Part shown: one piece after another, positions 25,745 through 35,075 of the stretch
How the letters are laid out: the number at the start of each line of letters is the position of its first letter
How positions within the stretch are numbered: the first letter of the stretch is position 1
NCBI RefSeq assembly: GCF_024228315.1
Contig: NZ_CP100454.1
Coordinates: 2,852,001-2,916,000, forward strand
DNA: 64,000 bases
Reading direction: 5' to 3'
Source of the DNA: Halomarina pelagica
GTDB taxonomy: Archaea; Halobacteriota; Halobacteria; Halobacteriales; Haloarculaceae
Position numbers and translations under genes: made by a program
Notes under the pieces: generated by a model
Told to the model about the DNA's origin: nothing
What the model saw: only the letters and a program-made list of their open reading frames with translations
Databases searched by the model: none

Positions 25745-27448
25745 ATGGCACCTACATCGCATCGGGTTCGCAGCCTGTTTCTGGCCACGCTTATGGTCCT
25801 CTCCGTGTTCGTCGGGTCCGTCAGCCTGGTCGGAGCCGCTGCGGGTTCGACCCTCCAGGAAAATACGTCGGTCGTCAGTTTCACGAACTCTCAGTACAAC
25901 GCGTCGCGGGGCGACATCGCCGAGATCGACGTGGCGACCCCCGGCGTCAGCACCGCCTACGTCACCATCAACTCCAAGAAGGCGGGGTACAACCCCACGG
26001 TGCGAATCACCGACGGGAACCTCGACGGGCGCGTCACGCTCCTGCTCAACACCTACGACACCCCCGACGGGCCCGCTCAGAGCTTCGGCGTCGCGAGCAC
26101 GGCCGACAGCGTCCAGTTCGTCGGCGGTGACGCGAACACCACCGAGCCCCTGCCGATCGGCACCTACAGCCTCACGGTTCGAGCACAGGCGGGCGGCAAA
26201 CCGGCCGATTCCGCCCAGCTCCGCCTCAAGTACGGCGGGCCGAGCACCTTCGGGACGCTGACCGCGCCCGATAGCAAGAACCTCAGCTCCTTCGACACGT
26301 CGCGCGAGATCTGGAACAGTTCGATCTCGACGAGCGACGTCGCCAAGAACGACCTGGTCATCGCTCGCCTCGGCGGGTCGGGGCTGTCCGGCGCGATCAT
26401 CGCGAACCAGGATCGGGGCGAGAGCACCGAGAAGGCGTTCCTCGACTTCCTCAACGCCCGCGAGGGGAACAACGACGTCGCGCTGCTGACGATCAGACAA
26501 CCCCAGACCGGCGAGTCGGTGCGGATCAACCAGAACAACATCAACGTGGTGCTCGCGCCGCGCAACGGGGCGGTGTTCTTCGTCTTCGACACGGACGACC
26601 TCCGGACGGGGAGGCAGTACAACATCCGCTTCGCCGTCTCGAGCGCCAGCGAGATCGTCGACCGGACGGCGGGCGTCTCCACGTCCTTCTTCGTCCACCC
26701 GCGGACGGCGGAGTTCAACACGGAGGCGCGCAACGGCAAGCAGATGGCGGTGACCTACGCCGACGCGGGCGCGAGCCTCAGCGGGAAGACGACCGTCGCC
26801 CCCGGGACGGAACTCCACGTCACGGCGAAGACCGACGGTAAGACCCTCACCAGCCAGAACGTCACCGTCGCGAAGGACCGCACGTGGGGTGCGACGTTCG
26901 ACCTGACGGGCGTGAAGCCCGGCACGACGTTCACGGCGACGGTCAGCGGGGCCGGCATCGAGCAGAAGACCGTGCCCGGCTACGTGAAGAAGGGTCGGAT
27001 GGCGTCGATCACGTTCTCCGATCAGTCCACGAACGGGAGCGTCGTCACGGTCGAGAAGGTCAATATGTCGACCGGCGGGTTCGTCGTCATCCACGACACC
27101 TCGTTCGAGAACGGCGAACCGATCAAGAGCGTCCGCGGCGTCTCGAAGTACCTCACGCCGGGCGTCCACAAGAACGTCGAGATCAAGCTCGATCAGCCGT
27201 TCAAGAAGGGGAGCGACGCCATCGCGATGGCGCACCTCGACACGAACGAGAACAAGAAGTTCGACTTCGTCTCCTCGAAGGGCGAACTCGACACGCCCTA
27301 CGTGGTCGACGGGACGCCCGTCTCCAGCACGGCCACGCTCTCCGTCGGCGGCTCCGGCGGGAGCGCGACGTTCGGCCCGGGCTTCGGCGTGATCGCGGCG
27401 CTCGCCGCCCTCGCCGCCATGGGCCTGTTCGCGCTGCGTCGCGACTGA
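25745..27448 (+). CDS. S-layer-type surface glycoprotein paralogue with PGF-CTERM anchor
   Basis: This 567-residue exported protein has a Sec signal (RVRSLFLATLMVLSVFVGSVSLVGAAA). The extracellular part is beta-rich with Asn-x-Ser/Thr glycosylation sites. The C terminus, GPGFGVIAALAALAAMGLFALRRD, has the PGF motif, a hydrophobic helix and basic residues: a PGF-CTERM tail cut and lipid-linked by archaeosortase A. It aligns in order with the next gene product (RGDIAEI, VTLLLNTYDTPDG, STFGTLTAPDS, IARLGGSGL, FVVIHDTSF, AMAHLDTNENK) but is shorter and lacks its acidic linker. The ATG at 25745 is preferred over the GTG at 25712 because leader lengths then agree. Confidence 0.85.
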   Translation: MAPTSHRVRSLFLATLMVLSVFVGSVSLVGAAAGSTLQENTSVVSFTNSQYNASRGDIAEIDVATPGVSTAYVTINSKKAGYNPTVRITDGNLDGRVTLLLNTYDTPDGPAQSFGVASTADSVQFVGGDANTTEPLPIGTYSLTVRAQAGGKPADSAQLRLKYGGPSTFGTLTAPDSKNLSSFDTSREIWNSSISTSDVAKNDLVIARLGGSGLSGAIIANQDRGESTEKAFLDFLNAREGNNDVALLTIRQPQTGESVRINQNNINVVLAPRNGAVFFVFDTDDLRTGRQYNIRFAVSSASEIVDRTAGVSTSFFVHPRTAEFNTEARNGKQMAVTYADAGASLSGKTTVAPGTELHVTAKTDGKTLTSQNVTVAKDRTWGATFDLTGVKPGTTFTATVSGAGIEQKTVPGYVKKGRMASITFSDQSTNGSVVTVEKVNMSTGGFVVIHDTSFENGEPIKSVRGVSKYLTPGVHKNVEIKLDQPFKKGSDAIAMAHLDTNENKKFDFVSSKGELDTPYVVDGTPVSSTATLSVGGSGGSATFGPGFGVIAALAALAAMGLFALRRD

Positions 27449-27897
27449 CCACCCTACGCGATTCACCCACACGATTCTCGCATTTTCGCGCCCGCCGAGC
27501 GACCGCTCGAGTCGGACGACCGCCCCCTCGCCTCCCGCCACTCCCACCCACGCGCGCCCTACCCACACGCGCCCCACCCACACGTTCACGACGCACACGC
27601 GAGACCCGCCGCGACTCGTTCACGGAACGCGACCTGTCCGCTCCGTGTCCCCCGCTCGTCCGCCGCTCGTGGCCGCCCCTCGACGGACGGTACACAAAGG
27701 CTATATCTCATGAATTCCCTGGTGTTAGGGCTTAACACAGTTTTCGGGGTACCAGAAAGCATTTATAACAATGGCCGTACGTTCTGCCTGTACCCCTACC
27801 CATGGTGACAGTATTCCATTCCGACCTATCTCGCGGCCGTGATACCGGGCCGCGCGGTCGGATGGCGGTACTGCCGCCGATGGTACACAGATAAACC
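27449..27897 (+). promoter_or_regulatory. Upstream region of the major S-layer gene
   Basis: This 449-base gap has no gene. The first half is C-rich low complexity. A TATA box TTTATAA at 27762-27768 predicts a start near 27790 and a leader of about 108 nt. Long leaders of about 110 nt are known for S-layer genes of Halobacterium. An inverted repeat GTGTTA/TAACAC (27722-27738) sits 24 bases upstream of the TATA box. A second AT-rich site lies near 27698-27708. The leader carries GGTGACAGTATTC (27804-27816) and a GGCGG/CCGCC hairpin near the start codon. Confidence 0.55.
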
Positions 27898-30342
27898 ATG
27901 ACAGGTACATACAACACCAAGGTCCGCGGCCTGTTCCTGGCTGCGCTGATGGTCCTCTCCGTAGTGGTGGGGTCCGTCGCGCTGACCGGGGCTGCTGCCG
28001 CTGCGGCCAACGAAACCCTCAACGACGGGTCGACCTACTTCCAGGGTCAGACGCTCGTCTACACTAACGGCGTCGATACGCCGGACGAAACGTTCGTCAT
28101 CGAGACTGAAGACGGCGCGTTCGTCCGTCAGGTCTCCGCTAACAGCGGCACCCTGACGATCGACTCGACGGAACTAGCGGTCGGCCAGTACGTGCTCGCC
28201 AGTGAGTACGACAGCACGCCGACCGGTCTGAACTTCCGCATCGCGAACCAGACGCTCGACCTCAGCAGCGAGGTCAGCTCCGTTTCGTACCAGGGGTCGG
28301 CCGACATCACGGTCGACTCGAACCGTGCAGACTACACGCACCACCTGACCGCGACGCTCGACGGATCGAACGTCGAACCCGCCGATCTCAAGGCTATCCT
28401 GGATGGCGTAGGGACGGTCACGCAGAACGCCGACGGCGACGATGTACTCGCCGTCAGCGGCTCCGACTCCCAGACGCTCACGCTCGACCTCTCCGGTACG
28501 ACGTACTCGGGCGAACTCGTCATCACGTCGAACGTGGCCGACACGACGGCGTCCGACAGCATCACCCTCGACCTCAAGGCCAAGGGTGACGCCGACGCCG
28601 AGTTCAACTCGTCGGTCGTCCGCGAGACCCGCGGCGACGTCGCCGAGATCGTCGTCGACCTGAAGAACACGGACACCGCGTACGTGACGATCGGGACCGA
28701 CGACGTCAACTACAAGTCGACGGTCGAGGTCGTCGACGGCGACGACGACGGTCAGGTCACGCTCCTGCTCAACACCTACGCGACGGACGACGGCTTCCAG
28801 GCGTACAGCGTCGCTGACGGCGACGACGACGTTATCAATGTCAGCGCCGCCAGCACGCCCGCTGGTCGACCGCTCGCGTCGACCGACTACGACCTGAGCC
28901 TCTCGCTCGACGCGGCGGGTAACCAGGAGACCGACGTCGGCACGCTCGTCGTCACGGACGGCGGCATCAGCACCTTCGGGATGCTGACCGCCCCCGACAG
29001 CTCCAACGTCGACGACTTCGAGTCCATCTCGGACGTCTACAACGTGTCGGTCAGCGACAACTCGATCGCGCAGGACGACCTCGCGATCGCTCGCCTCGGT
29101 GGCTCGGGCGTCTTCGGCGCGATCGAAGCCCAGTCCGGCTCGAGCGCGGAACTGAAGTTCCTGAACCTGCTCGGTACGAACAGCCACGAGAGTTCAGCCT
29201 TCGCGCTGAGCATCAAGAAGGCTGACAACAGCCCGAACGCGGACGCCCCCGAGAATCTAGTCAACACGTCGCTCACCTCGAGCAACTTCAACGTCGTCTA
29301 CGACGAGGACAAGAACGCGGCGTTCATCGTCCTCGACACCGACACCCTCGAGACGGGTCAGTACAACGTGGAGTTCACTGTGGGTAAGGAGAGCGGCCTC
29401 ACCGACGAGGACGGCTCCGTCGACACGGTCTTCCACGTCGTCGAGCGCACTGCCGAGTTCGACACGCAGGAGATCAACGACACGGACACCGTCGTCGTCA
29501 GCGCACAGGAGAACGCGACGGTCACCGGCGAGTCCTCGGTCGCCCCCGGCACCGAACTCACGGTCGTCGTGAAGTCCACCGGCGACAGCCCGTTCCTCCT
29601 CGACGAGACCGTCGAGGTCCAGGAGGACGGCACCTTCAACGCCACGTTCGACTTCTCGGACGTCTCGGCTAACACCGAGTTCGAGACGACGGTCAGCGGC
29701 TACGGCGGTTCCGTCACCAACCCCGGCATCGTCCAGCCCGCACCGACCTCCTCGGTCAGCGTCTCCGACCAGACGAACGACGGCTCGTACGTGATCGTCG
29801 ACTCGGTCACCCTCACCGAGGGCGGCTTCGTCACGATTCACGACGCGTCGCTCCTCGACGGCAAGACCTTCGAGAGCGTCCGCGGCACCTCGGGCTACCT
29901 CGAGGCCGGCACGCACTCGAACGTCAACGTCAGCCTGGACACGCCGTACGAGGCGTCGGGTGAGGTCATCGCGATGCCCCACCTCGACACCAACGGCAAC
30001 CAGGTCTACGACTTCGTCACCTCGGACGGCAGCGCCGACGGCCCGTACACGGCCGACGGCAGCGCCGTCACCGACAGCGCGACGCTGACGGTCGAGAACG
30101 AGTCCGCCGGGACGCCCAAGAACAACACCACCAACGACGGTGGCGAGGGCGACGGCAAGGACGAGACGGACGACGACAAGGACAAGACGGACGACGGCAA
30201 GGACGACAAGAAGAACGACACCACCGACGAGCCGAAGAAGGGCGAGGACGACACCACGCCCGCTGAGGGTCCCGGCTTCGGTGTCGCCGCCGCGCTCGTC
30301 GCGCTCGTCGCCGCCGCGCTCATCGCGCTCCGCCGCGACTGA
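27898..30342 (+). CDS. csg: S-layer glycoprotein with PGF-CTERM anchor
   Basis: This 814-residue exported protein probably builds the surface lattice. The signal peptide reads VRGLFLAALMVLSVVVGSVALTGAAAA; the mature protein is Asp/Thr/Ser-rich with many N-glycosylation sequons. Mid-protein strands match the upstream paralogue. Before the anchor is a hydrophilic Lys/Asp/Thr linker (residues about 740-790, repeated DDKDKTDDGKDDKK), which in Haloferax-type S-layer proteins is the membrane-proximal spacer. The tail GPGFGVAAALVALVAAALIALRRD is the PGF-CTERM signal. The AT-richer third positions and the strong promoter fit high expression. artA lies directly downstream. Confidence 0.92.
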   Translation: MTGTYNTKVRGLFLAALMVLSVVVGSVALTGAAAAAANETLNDGSTYFQGQTLVYTNGVDTPDETFVIETEDGAFVRQVSANSGTLTIDSTELAVGQYVLASEYDSTPTGLNFRIANQTLDLSSEVSSVSYQGSADITVDSNRADYTHHLTATLDGSNVEPADLKAILDGVGTVTQNADGDDVLAVSGSDSQTLTLDLSGTTYSGELVITSNVADTTASDSITLDLKAKGDADAEFNSSVVRETRGDVAEIVVDLKNTDTAYVTIGTDDVNYKSTVEVVDGDDDGQVTLLLNTYATDDGFQAYSVADGDDDVINVSAASTPAGRPLASTDYDLSLSLDAAGNQETDVGTLVVTDGGISTFGMLTAPDSSNVDDFESISDVYNVSVSDNSIAQDDLAIARLGGSGVFGAIEAQSGSSAELKFLNLLGTNSHESSAFALSIKKADNSPNADAPENLVNTSLTSSNFNVVYDEDKNAAFIVLDTDTLETGQYNVEFTVGKESGLTDEDGSVDTVFHVVERTAEFDTQEINDTDTVVVSAQENATVTGESSVAPGTELTVVVKSTGDSPFLLDETVEVQEDGTFNATFDFSDVSANTEFETTVSGYGGSVTNPGIVQPAPTSSVSVSDQTNDGSYVIVDSVTLTEGGFVTIHDASLLDGKTFESVRGTSGYLEAGTHSNVNVSLDTPYEASGEVIAMPHLDTNGNQVYDFVTSDGSADGPYTADGSAVTDSATLTVENESAGTPKNNTTNDGGEGDGKDETDDDKDKTDDGKDDKKNDTTDEPKKGEDDTTPAEGPGFGVAAALVALVAAALIALRRD

Positions 30343-30522
30343 GCGAATCGCCAGCTAACCACCGAACCCCTCTCCGGGTTCGCCGCCTTTCGACTTCTTT
30401 CGGACGCCGCGCCCGCGAGCGACGGCCACGGGCGGCGCGAACCTCCTCGCTCCGTCTCTCTCCTCTCTCCTCTCTCCCGACTAACGACAAGACCTATACC
30501 CGTTTCTCACCTGTACGCGGAT

Positions 30523-31650
30523 ATGTTAGGGCCGCTACTGGGTGCCCTCGAGTGGATCCAGCGCTTCGCGGATCCGCTGGCGTGGATCGTCGTGGCGACG
30601 TTCCTCGGCGGCGCGGCGCTCGAGGCCGCGGACCGGGACGCGCGCTACCGCCCCCTCGTCTTCGGCTACGTCGGTCTGCTCGCCGCGACGACCGCGCTGG
30701 TAGCCGCGCTCGGGTGGGCGCGTTTCCTCCCGCCGGCGGTCGTCTCGCTGCTCGCGGTCGGCGGCGCGACGCTGGCCTGGACCCGCGGCGCGGACGCGGC
30801 GCGCTATCTCACCGTCGGCGCGTGGGTCGCGTTCGGGCTGTTCTGGCTGACGCTCGTCCACCACTTCGCCGTCACCCAGCGGAGCGTAATCGAGGGGATC
30901 GGCGCGGTCGTCGCCGTACCGGGGAGCCTCTACGCCGGCTACCTCCTGCTGCGGGGGCGCGACTCGCTGTACGTCCTCTCGAGGGCGGTCGCGGCGATGG
31001 GGCTGGTCGTCCTGCCCGCCGAGTCGCTGTTCGTGGTGCGCGCGTTCCTCGTCGAATCGGTCACGACCCAGACCGCCTTCCTCATGAACCTCCTCGGGCA
31101 GACCCAGCCGGCCGACTTCACCGTGCAGAGCGGGGCCATCGTCGGGCGCGAGGACCTGCAGAGCACGTTCGTCTTCTGGGACGGCGACCACCGCATCACC
31201 TACACCATCCTGCTCGCGTGCACGGGCGTCGGGAGCATGGCGATCTTCGCGGGCGCGATCGCGGCCGTCCGCGCACCCCTCTCCCGGAAGGTCCGCGCGT
31301 TCGCCGTCTCCATCCCCGTCATCTACGCGCTGAACCTCGTGCGAAACGTCTTCATCGCCCTCTCGTTCGGCCAGCAGCGGATGCACGTCTTCCCCGACCT
31401 CGTCCTGACGCTGTTCGCCGCGGAGGACCCCTACCGGGTGTCGTATTTCGTCGCCGACCGGATCATCGCCCAGAGCGCGTCGGTCCTCGCGCTCGTGGCC
31501 GTCACGTACCTCGTGGTGCGTGAACTCCCCGAGGTGTTCGTCATCCTGGAGGACGCGCTGTTCATGCTGACGGGGACGGAGTACGACCTCGCTTCCGCGT
31601 TCGACGACACGCGCCGGCCCCCGCCGCGCGGCGTGGCGAACGACGACTAG
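30523..31650 (+). CDS. artA: Archaeosortase A
   Basis: This 375-residue polytopic membrane enzyme processes PGF-CTERM tails of surface proteins and couples them to lipid attachment. The catalytic cysteine is Cys233 in LACTGVGS. Arg274 (LNLVRNVF) and Arg313 (VADRIIAQ) follow at spacings of 41 and 80 residues, the same as I recall for Cys173/Arg214/Arg253 of Haloferax volcanii ArtA. About eight hydrophobic segments are visible. The N terminus is some 60 residues longer than that homologue, with an extra helix pair. It lies 180 bases downstream of the S-layer gene, and its 3' end meets convergent dph5 with five bases between. Confidence 0.93.
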   Translation: MLGPLLGALEWIQRFADPLAWIVVATFLGGAALEAADRDARYRPLVFGYVGLLAATTALVAALGWARFLPPAVVSLLAVGGATLAWTRGADAARYLTVGAWVAFGLFWLTLVHHFAVTQRSVIEGIGAVVAVPGSLYAGYLLLRGRDSLYVLSRAVAAMGLVVLPAESLFVVRAFLVESVTTQTAFLMNLLGQTQPADFTVQSGAIVGREDLQSTFVFWDGDHRITYTILLACTGVGSMAIFAGAIAAVRAPLSRKVRAFAVSIPVIYALNLVRNVFIALSFGQQRMHVFPDLVLTLFAAEDPYRVSYFVADRIIAQSASVLALVAVTYLVVRELPEVFVILEDALFMLTGTEYDLASAFDDTRRPPPRGVANDD

Positions 31651-31655
31651 CCCCC

Positions 31656-32435
31656 TCAGACCGTCCGCTCCTCGACGACCTCCTCCGGCGCGCCGGCGAG
31701 TTCGACCAGCGCCTCGGCCTCGAGCAGGTGGAGGTCGCCGGGGAGGACGAGCAGGTGCAGCGGGTCGCCGAAGTCCCGCTCGTCGAGCGCCGAGAGGCGG
31801 TCGGCGGCGACGACGGGGTCGGGGCTCCCGGCACGACAGACCGCCACGGCGAGGGCGTCCTCGTAGCCCCCGGCGAGCAGGTCGGCAGCCGCGTCCGCCG
31901 TCATGTACTCCCCGCGCTCGCGCTTTATGTCGAGGTAGACGAGCGTGTGCAGGCCGCGCTCGCGGTTCCCCTCGATCGTCTCTATCACGCTGCCGGGGAC
32001 GTCGTTCCCGCCGTGCGCGTAGGGGAAGGGGAGGGTCGTCGCCTTGCCGAAGCGGTAGTTCTGGAGGCCGGTGAGCGAGGCGGCCGCCGCCTCTGCGGTG
32101 GTGCCGTGGATCACGCGCGTCTCGATCCCGCGCGCCGCGGCGCGCAGGCGGAGGTCGACGTGCGTCGTCGAGATCATCGTATCCCCGGCGGTGAGGAAGG
32201 CGACTTCGCTCTCCTCGGCGGCATCGAGGATCGGACCGGGGTCCCCCTCGACGCCCGCCCGGTCGCGCACCTCGATCTCGACGTCGTGGTACGCCTCGAC
32301 CGCCTCGACGGTGGTCCCCATCAGTCGGCTGGTGTAGAACTCGGCGAAGACGCGGTCGGCCCCGCGGAGCGCCTCTCGCCCCTCGACGGTGATCGAGCGC
32401 TCGTCCCAGAGGCCGAGTCCGATGAAGGTGAGCAT
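31656..32435 (-). CDS. dph5: Diphthine synthase
   Basis: This SAM-dependent methyltransferase of diphthamide synthesis methylates the modified histidine of elongation factor 2. The 259-residue product begins MLTFIGLGLWDERSITVEG, the glycine loop of the tetrapyrrole-methylase-like fold. It contains VAFLTAGDTMISTTHVDLRLRA, the typical GDPM-like segment, and later PFPYAHGGNDVPGSVIETIEGN and LHTLVYLDIK. Length fits archaeal DphB. It is encoded on the minus strand and its start lies about 150 bases from the aldo/keto reductase start in a divergent arrangement. Confidence 0.93.
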   Translation of the reverse strand: MLTFIGLGLWDERSITVEGREALRGADRVFAEFYTSRLMGTTVEAVEAYHDVEIEVRDRAGVEGDPGPILDAAEESEVAFLTAGDTMISTTHVDLRLRAAARGIETRVIHGTTAEAAAASLTGLQNYRFGKATTLPFPYAHGGNDVPGSVIETIEGNRERGLHTLVYLDIKRERGEYMTADAAADLLAGGYEDALAVAVCRAGSPDPVVAADRLSALDERDFGDPLHLLVLPGDLHLLEAEALVELAGAPEEVVEERTV

Positions 32436-32586
32436 GCTCGCCCTCGGCCCGCTCGCGGGTTAAGCCTCCCGAGACGAGTTCGGACGGGCGGACGAACGGG
32501 GACCCGGGCGCGGGGGCGCGTCCCGCTGACGGATCGAGGAGAGAAGGATCCCGAACGATTTAGCCGCCGCCGTCCGTGCGCTCGCC

Positions 32587-33603
32587 ATGGAGTACGTCTC
32601 CCTCGGTTCGACCGGCACGAAGGTCTCGCGGCTGTGTCTCGGGACGTGGCGCTTCGGCAAGCGCTCGGGCGGCGTGGTCGAGACAGGCCGCGAGGAGGCC
32701 CACGACCTGCTCGACGCGGCGTGGGACCGCGGCATCAACTTCATCGATACGGCGAACGTCTACGGCGACCCGAACGGGACCAGCGAGGAGTACATCAGCG
32801 AGTGGCTGGAGGGGCGCGACCGCGAGCAGTTCGTGCTCGCCTCGAAGGTCTACTTCCCGTTCGACGAGGACGACCCGAACGGGCGGGGACTCGGGCGGAA
32901 GCACGTCCGGGCGCAGATCGAGGGCACTCTCGATCGGCTCGGCACCGACTACCTCGACGTCTACTACATCCACCGCTGGGACGACGAGGTGCCGATCGAG
33001 GAGACGCTCGCGACGCTCGACGACCTCGTCGAGGAGGGGCGAGTGAACCACCTCGGGGCCTCCACGATGGCGGCCTGGCAGCTGACGAAGGCGCTCTGGA
33101 GGAGCGACGTACACGACTGGGAGCGCTTCGAGGTGACCCAGCCGCTCTTCCACGCCGCCTACCGCGACGACGTGGCCGACTACCTCGACGTCTGCGCGGA
33201 TCAGGACCTCGCAGTCTGTCCCTACTCGCCGCTCGCCGGCGGCTTCCTCACCGGGAAGTACGAGCGCGCCGACCCGGACGACCCGAAGCGGGTGGAGGGC
33301 CCCGACGGGTCGCGCGCCAACCTCGACGAGCGCTTCTCCGATTTCTACCTCTCCGAGCGCGGCTGGCACGTCCTCGACGCGATCCGCGAAGTCGCCGACG
33401 AGACGGGCGCGACGCCCGCGCAGGTCGCCCTGCGGTGGCTGATCGACCAGGAGGCGTTCACGTGCGTCCCGATCGTCGGCGCGCGCACGGTCGAGCAACT
33501 GGACGAGAACGTCGGCGCGGTCGACGTCTCGCTGACCGACGAGGGGTACGAGCGGATCGGCGCGGCGCGGTACGCGGAGGAGGGGCGGCGCTGGGGGCAC
33601 TGA
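32587..33603 (+). CDS. Aldo/keto reductase
   Basis: This 338-residue NADPH-type oxidoreductase has the TIM-barrel pattern of the family. It begins MEYVSLGSTGTKVSRLCLGTWRFG and has FIDTANVYG, with the catalytic Asp and Tyr near residues 53-58. Catalytic Lys lies in LASKVYFPF and the His in DVYYIHRWDDE. A cofactor-binding C-terminal segment follows (PIVGARTVEQLDENVGAVDV). The overall pattern is closest to the YakC/Tas-type subfamily with a beta-subunit-like variant. The substrate is not predictable. It is followed 46 bases later by trm5 on the same strand. Confidence 0.88.
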   Translation: MEYVSLGSTGTKVSRLCLGTWRFGKRSGGVVETGREEAHDLLDAAWDRGINFIDTANVYGDPNGTSEEYISEWLEGRDREQFVLASKVYFPFDEDDPNGRGLGRKHVRAQIEGTLDRLGTDYLDVYYIHRWDDEVPIEETLATLDDLVEEGRVNHLGASTMAAWQLTKALWRSDVHDWERFEVTQPLFHAAYRDDVADYLDVCADQDLAVCPYSPLAGGFLTGKYERADPDDPKRVEGPDGSRANLDERFSDFYLSERGWHVLDAIREVADETGATPAQVALRWLIDQEAFTCVPIVGARTVEQLDENVGAVDVSLTDEGYERIGAARYAEEGRRWGH

Positions 33604-33649
33604 CCGCCGAAAGCGAAGCCCGTAAGCCCGTCGCCCGGCCACCCCGGGT

Positions 33650-34621
33650 ATGGACGTGCCGTGCGTGCGCGTGCGACCGACGGCTGGCGAGGAGACCCGG
33701 CAGGAACTCGCGGCGCGCGACCTCATCGCGGACGACTACGAGATCGCCGTCGAGGACGGCTGGCTCTACATCCCGGTCGTCGGGGAGCCCGAGGGCTACG
33801 ACGTCGTCGCCCACGACGTGCCCCCTCGGGAGGGCCAGACGCTCCCCGACGACATCCTCGGGTTCGCGCCGCGTTACGAGCGCCTCGGCGACGTCGCGAT
33901 CGTCGACGAGGACGACGAGGAACGCGCCCGCGAGATCGCGGACGCGCTCGTCGCCTCCGACCTCCCCATCGCGAGCGTCGTCAACCGCGCCTCGAAGGTG
34001 AAGGGGGACATCCGGGTGCGCGACTGGGACGTGCTCGCCGGCTCGACGCGGACGGTCCACCGCGAGTACGGCTTCGAGTACGAACTCGACCTCGCGCGGG
34101 TCTATTTCTCGCCGCGATTGGCGACCGAGCGCCACCGGGTCGTAGAGCAGGTCGAGGCCGGCGAACGCGCGTTCGACATGTTCGCCGGCGTCGGGCCGTT
34201 CGCGATCCCGTTCGCCGCCCGTGGCGCTGAGGTGGTCGGGACCGACCTCAACGAGGCGGCGATCGAGTACCTGCGGCGGAACGCGGCGCGAAACGGCGTC
34301 TCAGACCGCGTGACGGCCATCGCTGGCGACGTACGGGAGGTCGAGGGGTACGACGACTGGGCCGATCGGATCGTGATGAACCTCCCGCACAGCGCCGACG
34401 AGTTCCTCGACACCGCCGTAAGTCTCGCCGGCGACGACTGCACGCTCCACTACTACGACATCCAGCACGAGGAGGATCCGTTCGGGCCGGGCGAGCGGGC
34501 GATCCGCGAGGCGGCCGGGTCCGACTACGAGGCGGCGGTCGAGACCCGTCGCGAGGTGCGCTCGTACGCGCCCCACGAACTCAACGTCTGTCTGGACGTC
34601 CGCCTGACGCGGCGACGGTAA
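33650..34621 (+). CDS. trm5: tRNA (guanine(37)-N1)-methyltransferase Trm5
   Basis: This 323-residue enzyme adds a methyl group to G37 of tRNAs, preventing frameshifts. The N-terminal domain (DVPCVRVRPTAGEETRQELA) and a middle region with RYERLGDVAIVDEDDEERA precede the Rossmann-like methyltransferase domain. The SAM motif I is FDMFAGVGPFAIPFAARGAEVVGTDLNEAA, near residues 175-205. Motif IV is MNLPHSADEFLD, the NLPHS form typical of archaeal Trm5 rather than the NPPY of other MTases. Length is normal. Confidence 0.9.
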   Translation: MDVPCVRVRPTAGEETRQELAARDLIADDYEIAVEDGWLYIPVVGEPEGYDVVAHDVPPREGQTLPDDILGFAPRYERLGDVAIVDEDDEERAREIADALVASDLPIASVVNRASKVKGDIRVRDWDVLAGSTRTVHREYGFEYELDLARVYFSPRLATERHRVVEQVEAGERAFDMFAGVGPFAIPFAARGAEVVGTDLNEAAIEYLRRNAARNGVSDRVTAIAGDVREVEGYDDWADRIVMNLPHSADEFLDTAVSLAGDDCTLHYYDIQHEEDPFGPGERAIREAAGSDYEAAVETRREVRSYAPHELNVCLDVRLTRRR

Positions 34622-34684
34622 CTGCGCCGGGGTGTGGCGTGCGGGCACCCCACGTCGACGCGTTACGCTCCGGGCGTCGGCAGG

Positions 34685-35074
34685 TTACGCTCCGGGGACG
34701 CCGAGGGCGTCCATCCCGACGCCGAGGAACGTCCCGAGGAGCCACAGCACCACGGCGGAGGCGATGACGGCGATGACGCCGACGGCGGCGGCCGCGAACC
34801 ACCCGCCGGGGTACTGCCAGTTGATGACGCCGATCCAGGCGACGACCGCGAGAAGCGGTCCGAGGAGCGGGACCCAGCCGAGGAAGAAGCTCACCAGCGC
34901 CCACACGAGCGCCCCGACGAGCGCAGTGAAGATGGCGCGGCCGAAGCCCACGTCCCGGTCGATGATGAGCGTCGCGCCGACGTGGATGCCGATCGCGCCG
35001 ATGAGCAGGCTGATGACGAACGCGACGATGGAACTCGTCAGTCCGGCGTCGACCTGCAGGAGCAGTTCGCTCAT
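34685..35074 (-). CDS. Four-helix conserved membrane protein
   Basis: This 129-residue protein has four hydrophobic helices: SSIVAFVISLLIGAIGIHVGATLI, AIFTALVGALVWALVSFFLGWV, LLAVVAWIGVINWQY and FAAAAVGVIAVIASAVVLWLLGTFL. The conserved Trp and Gly pattern is seen in haloarchaeal membrane proteins of unknown function. It starts one base after the stop of the amphi-Trp gene, so the two form an operon on the minus strand. No catalytic residues stand out. Confidence 0.75.
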   Translation of the reverse strand: MSELLLQVDAGLTSSIVAFVISLLIGAIGIHVGATLIIDRDVGFGRAIFTALVGALVWALVSFFLGWVPLLGPLLAVVAWIGVINWQYPGGWFAAAAVGVIAVIASAVVLWLLGTFLGVGMDALGVPGA

Positions 35075-35075
35075 C

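Noticed and set aside
31728-34001. A 757-codon open frame spanning dph5, the aldo/keto reductase and trm5
   Set aside because: It crosses three well-supported genes in another frame, and the translation is Arg-rich low complexity with no recognisable domain.
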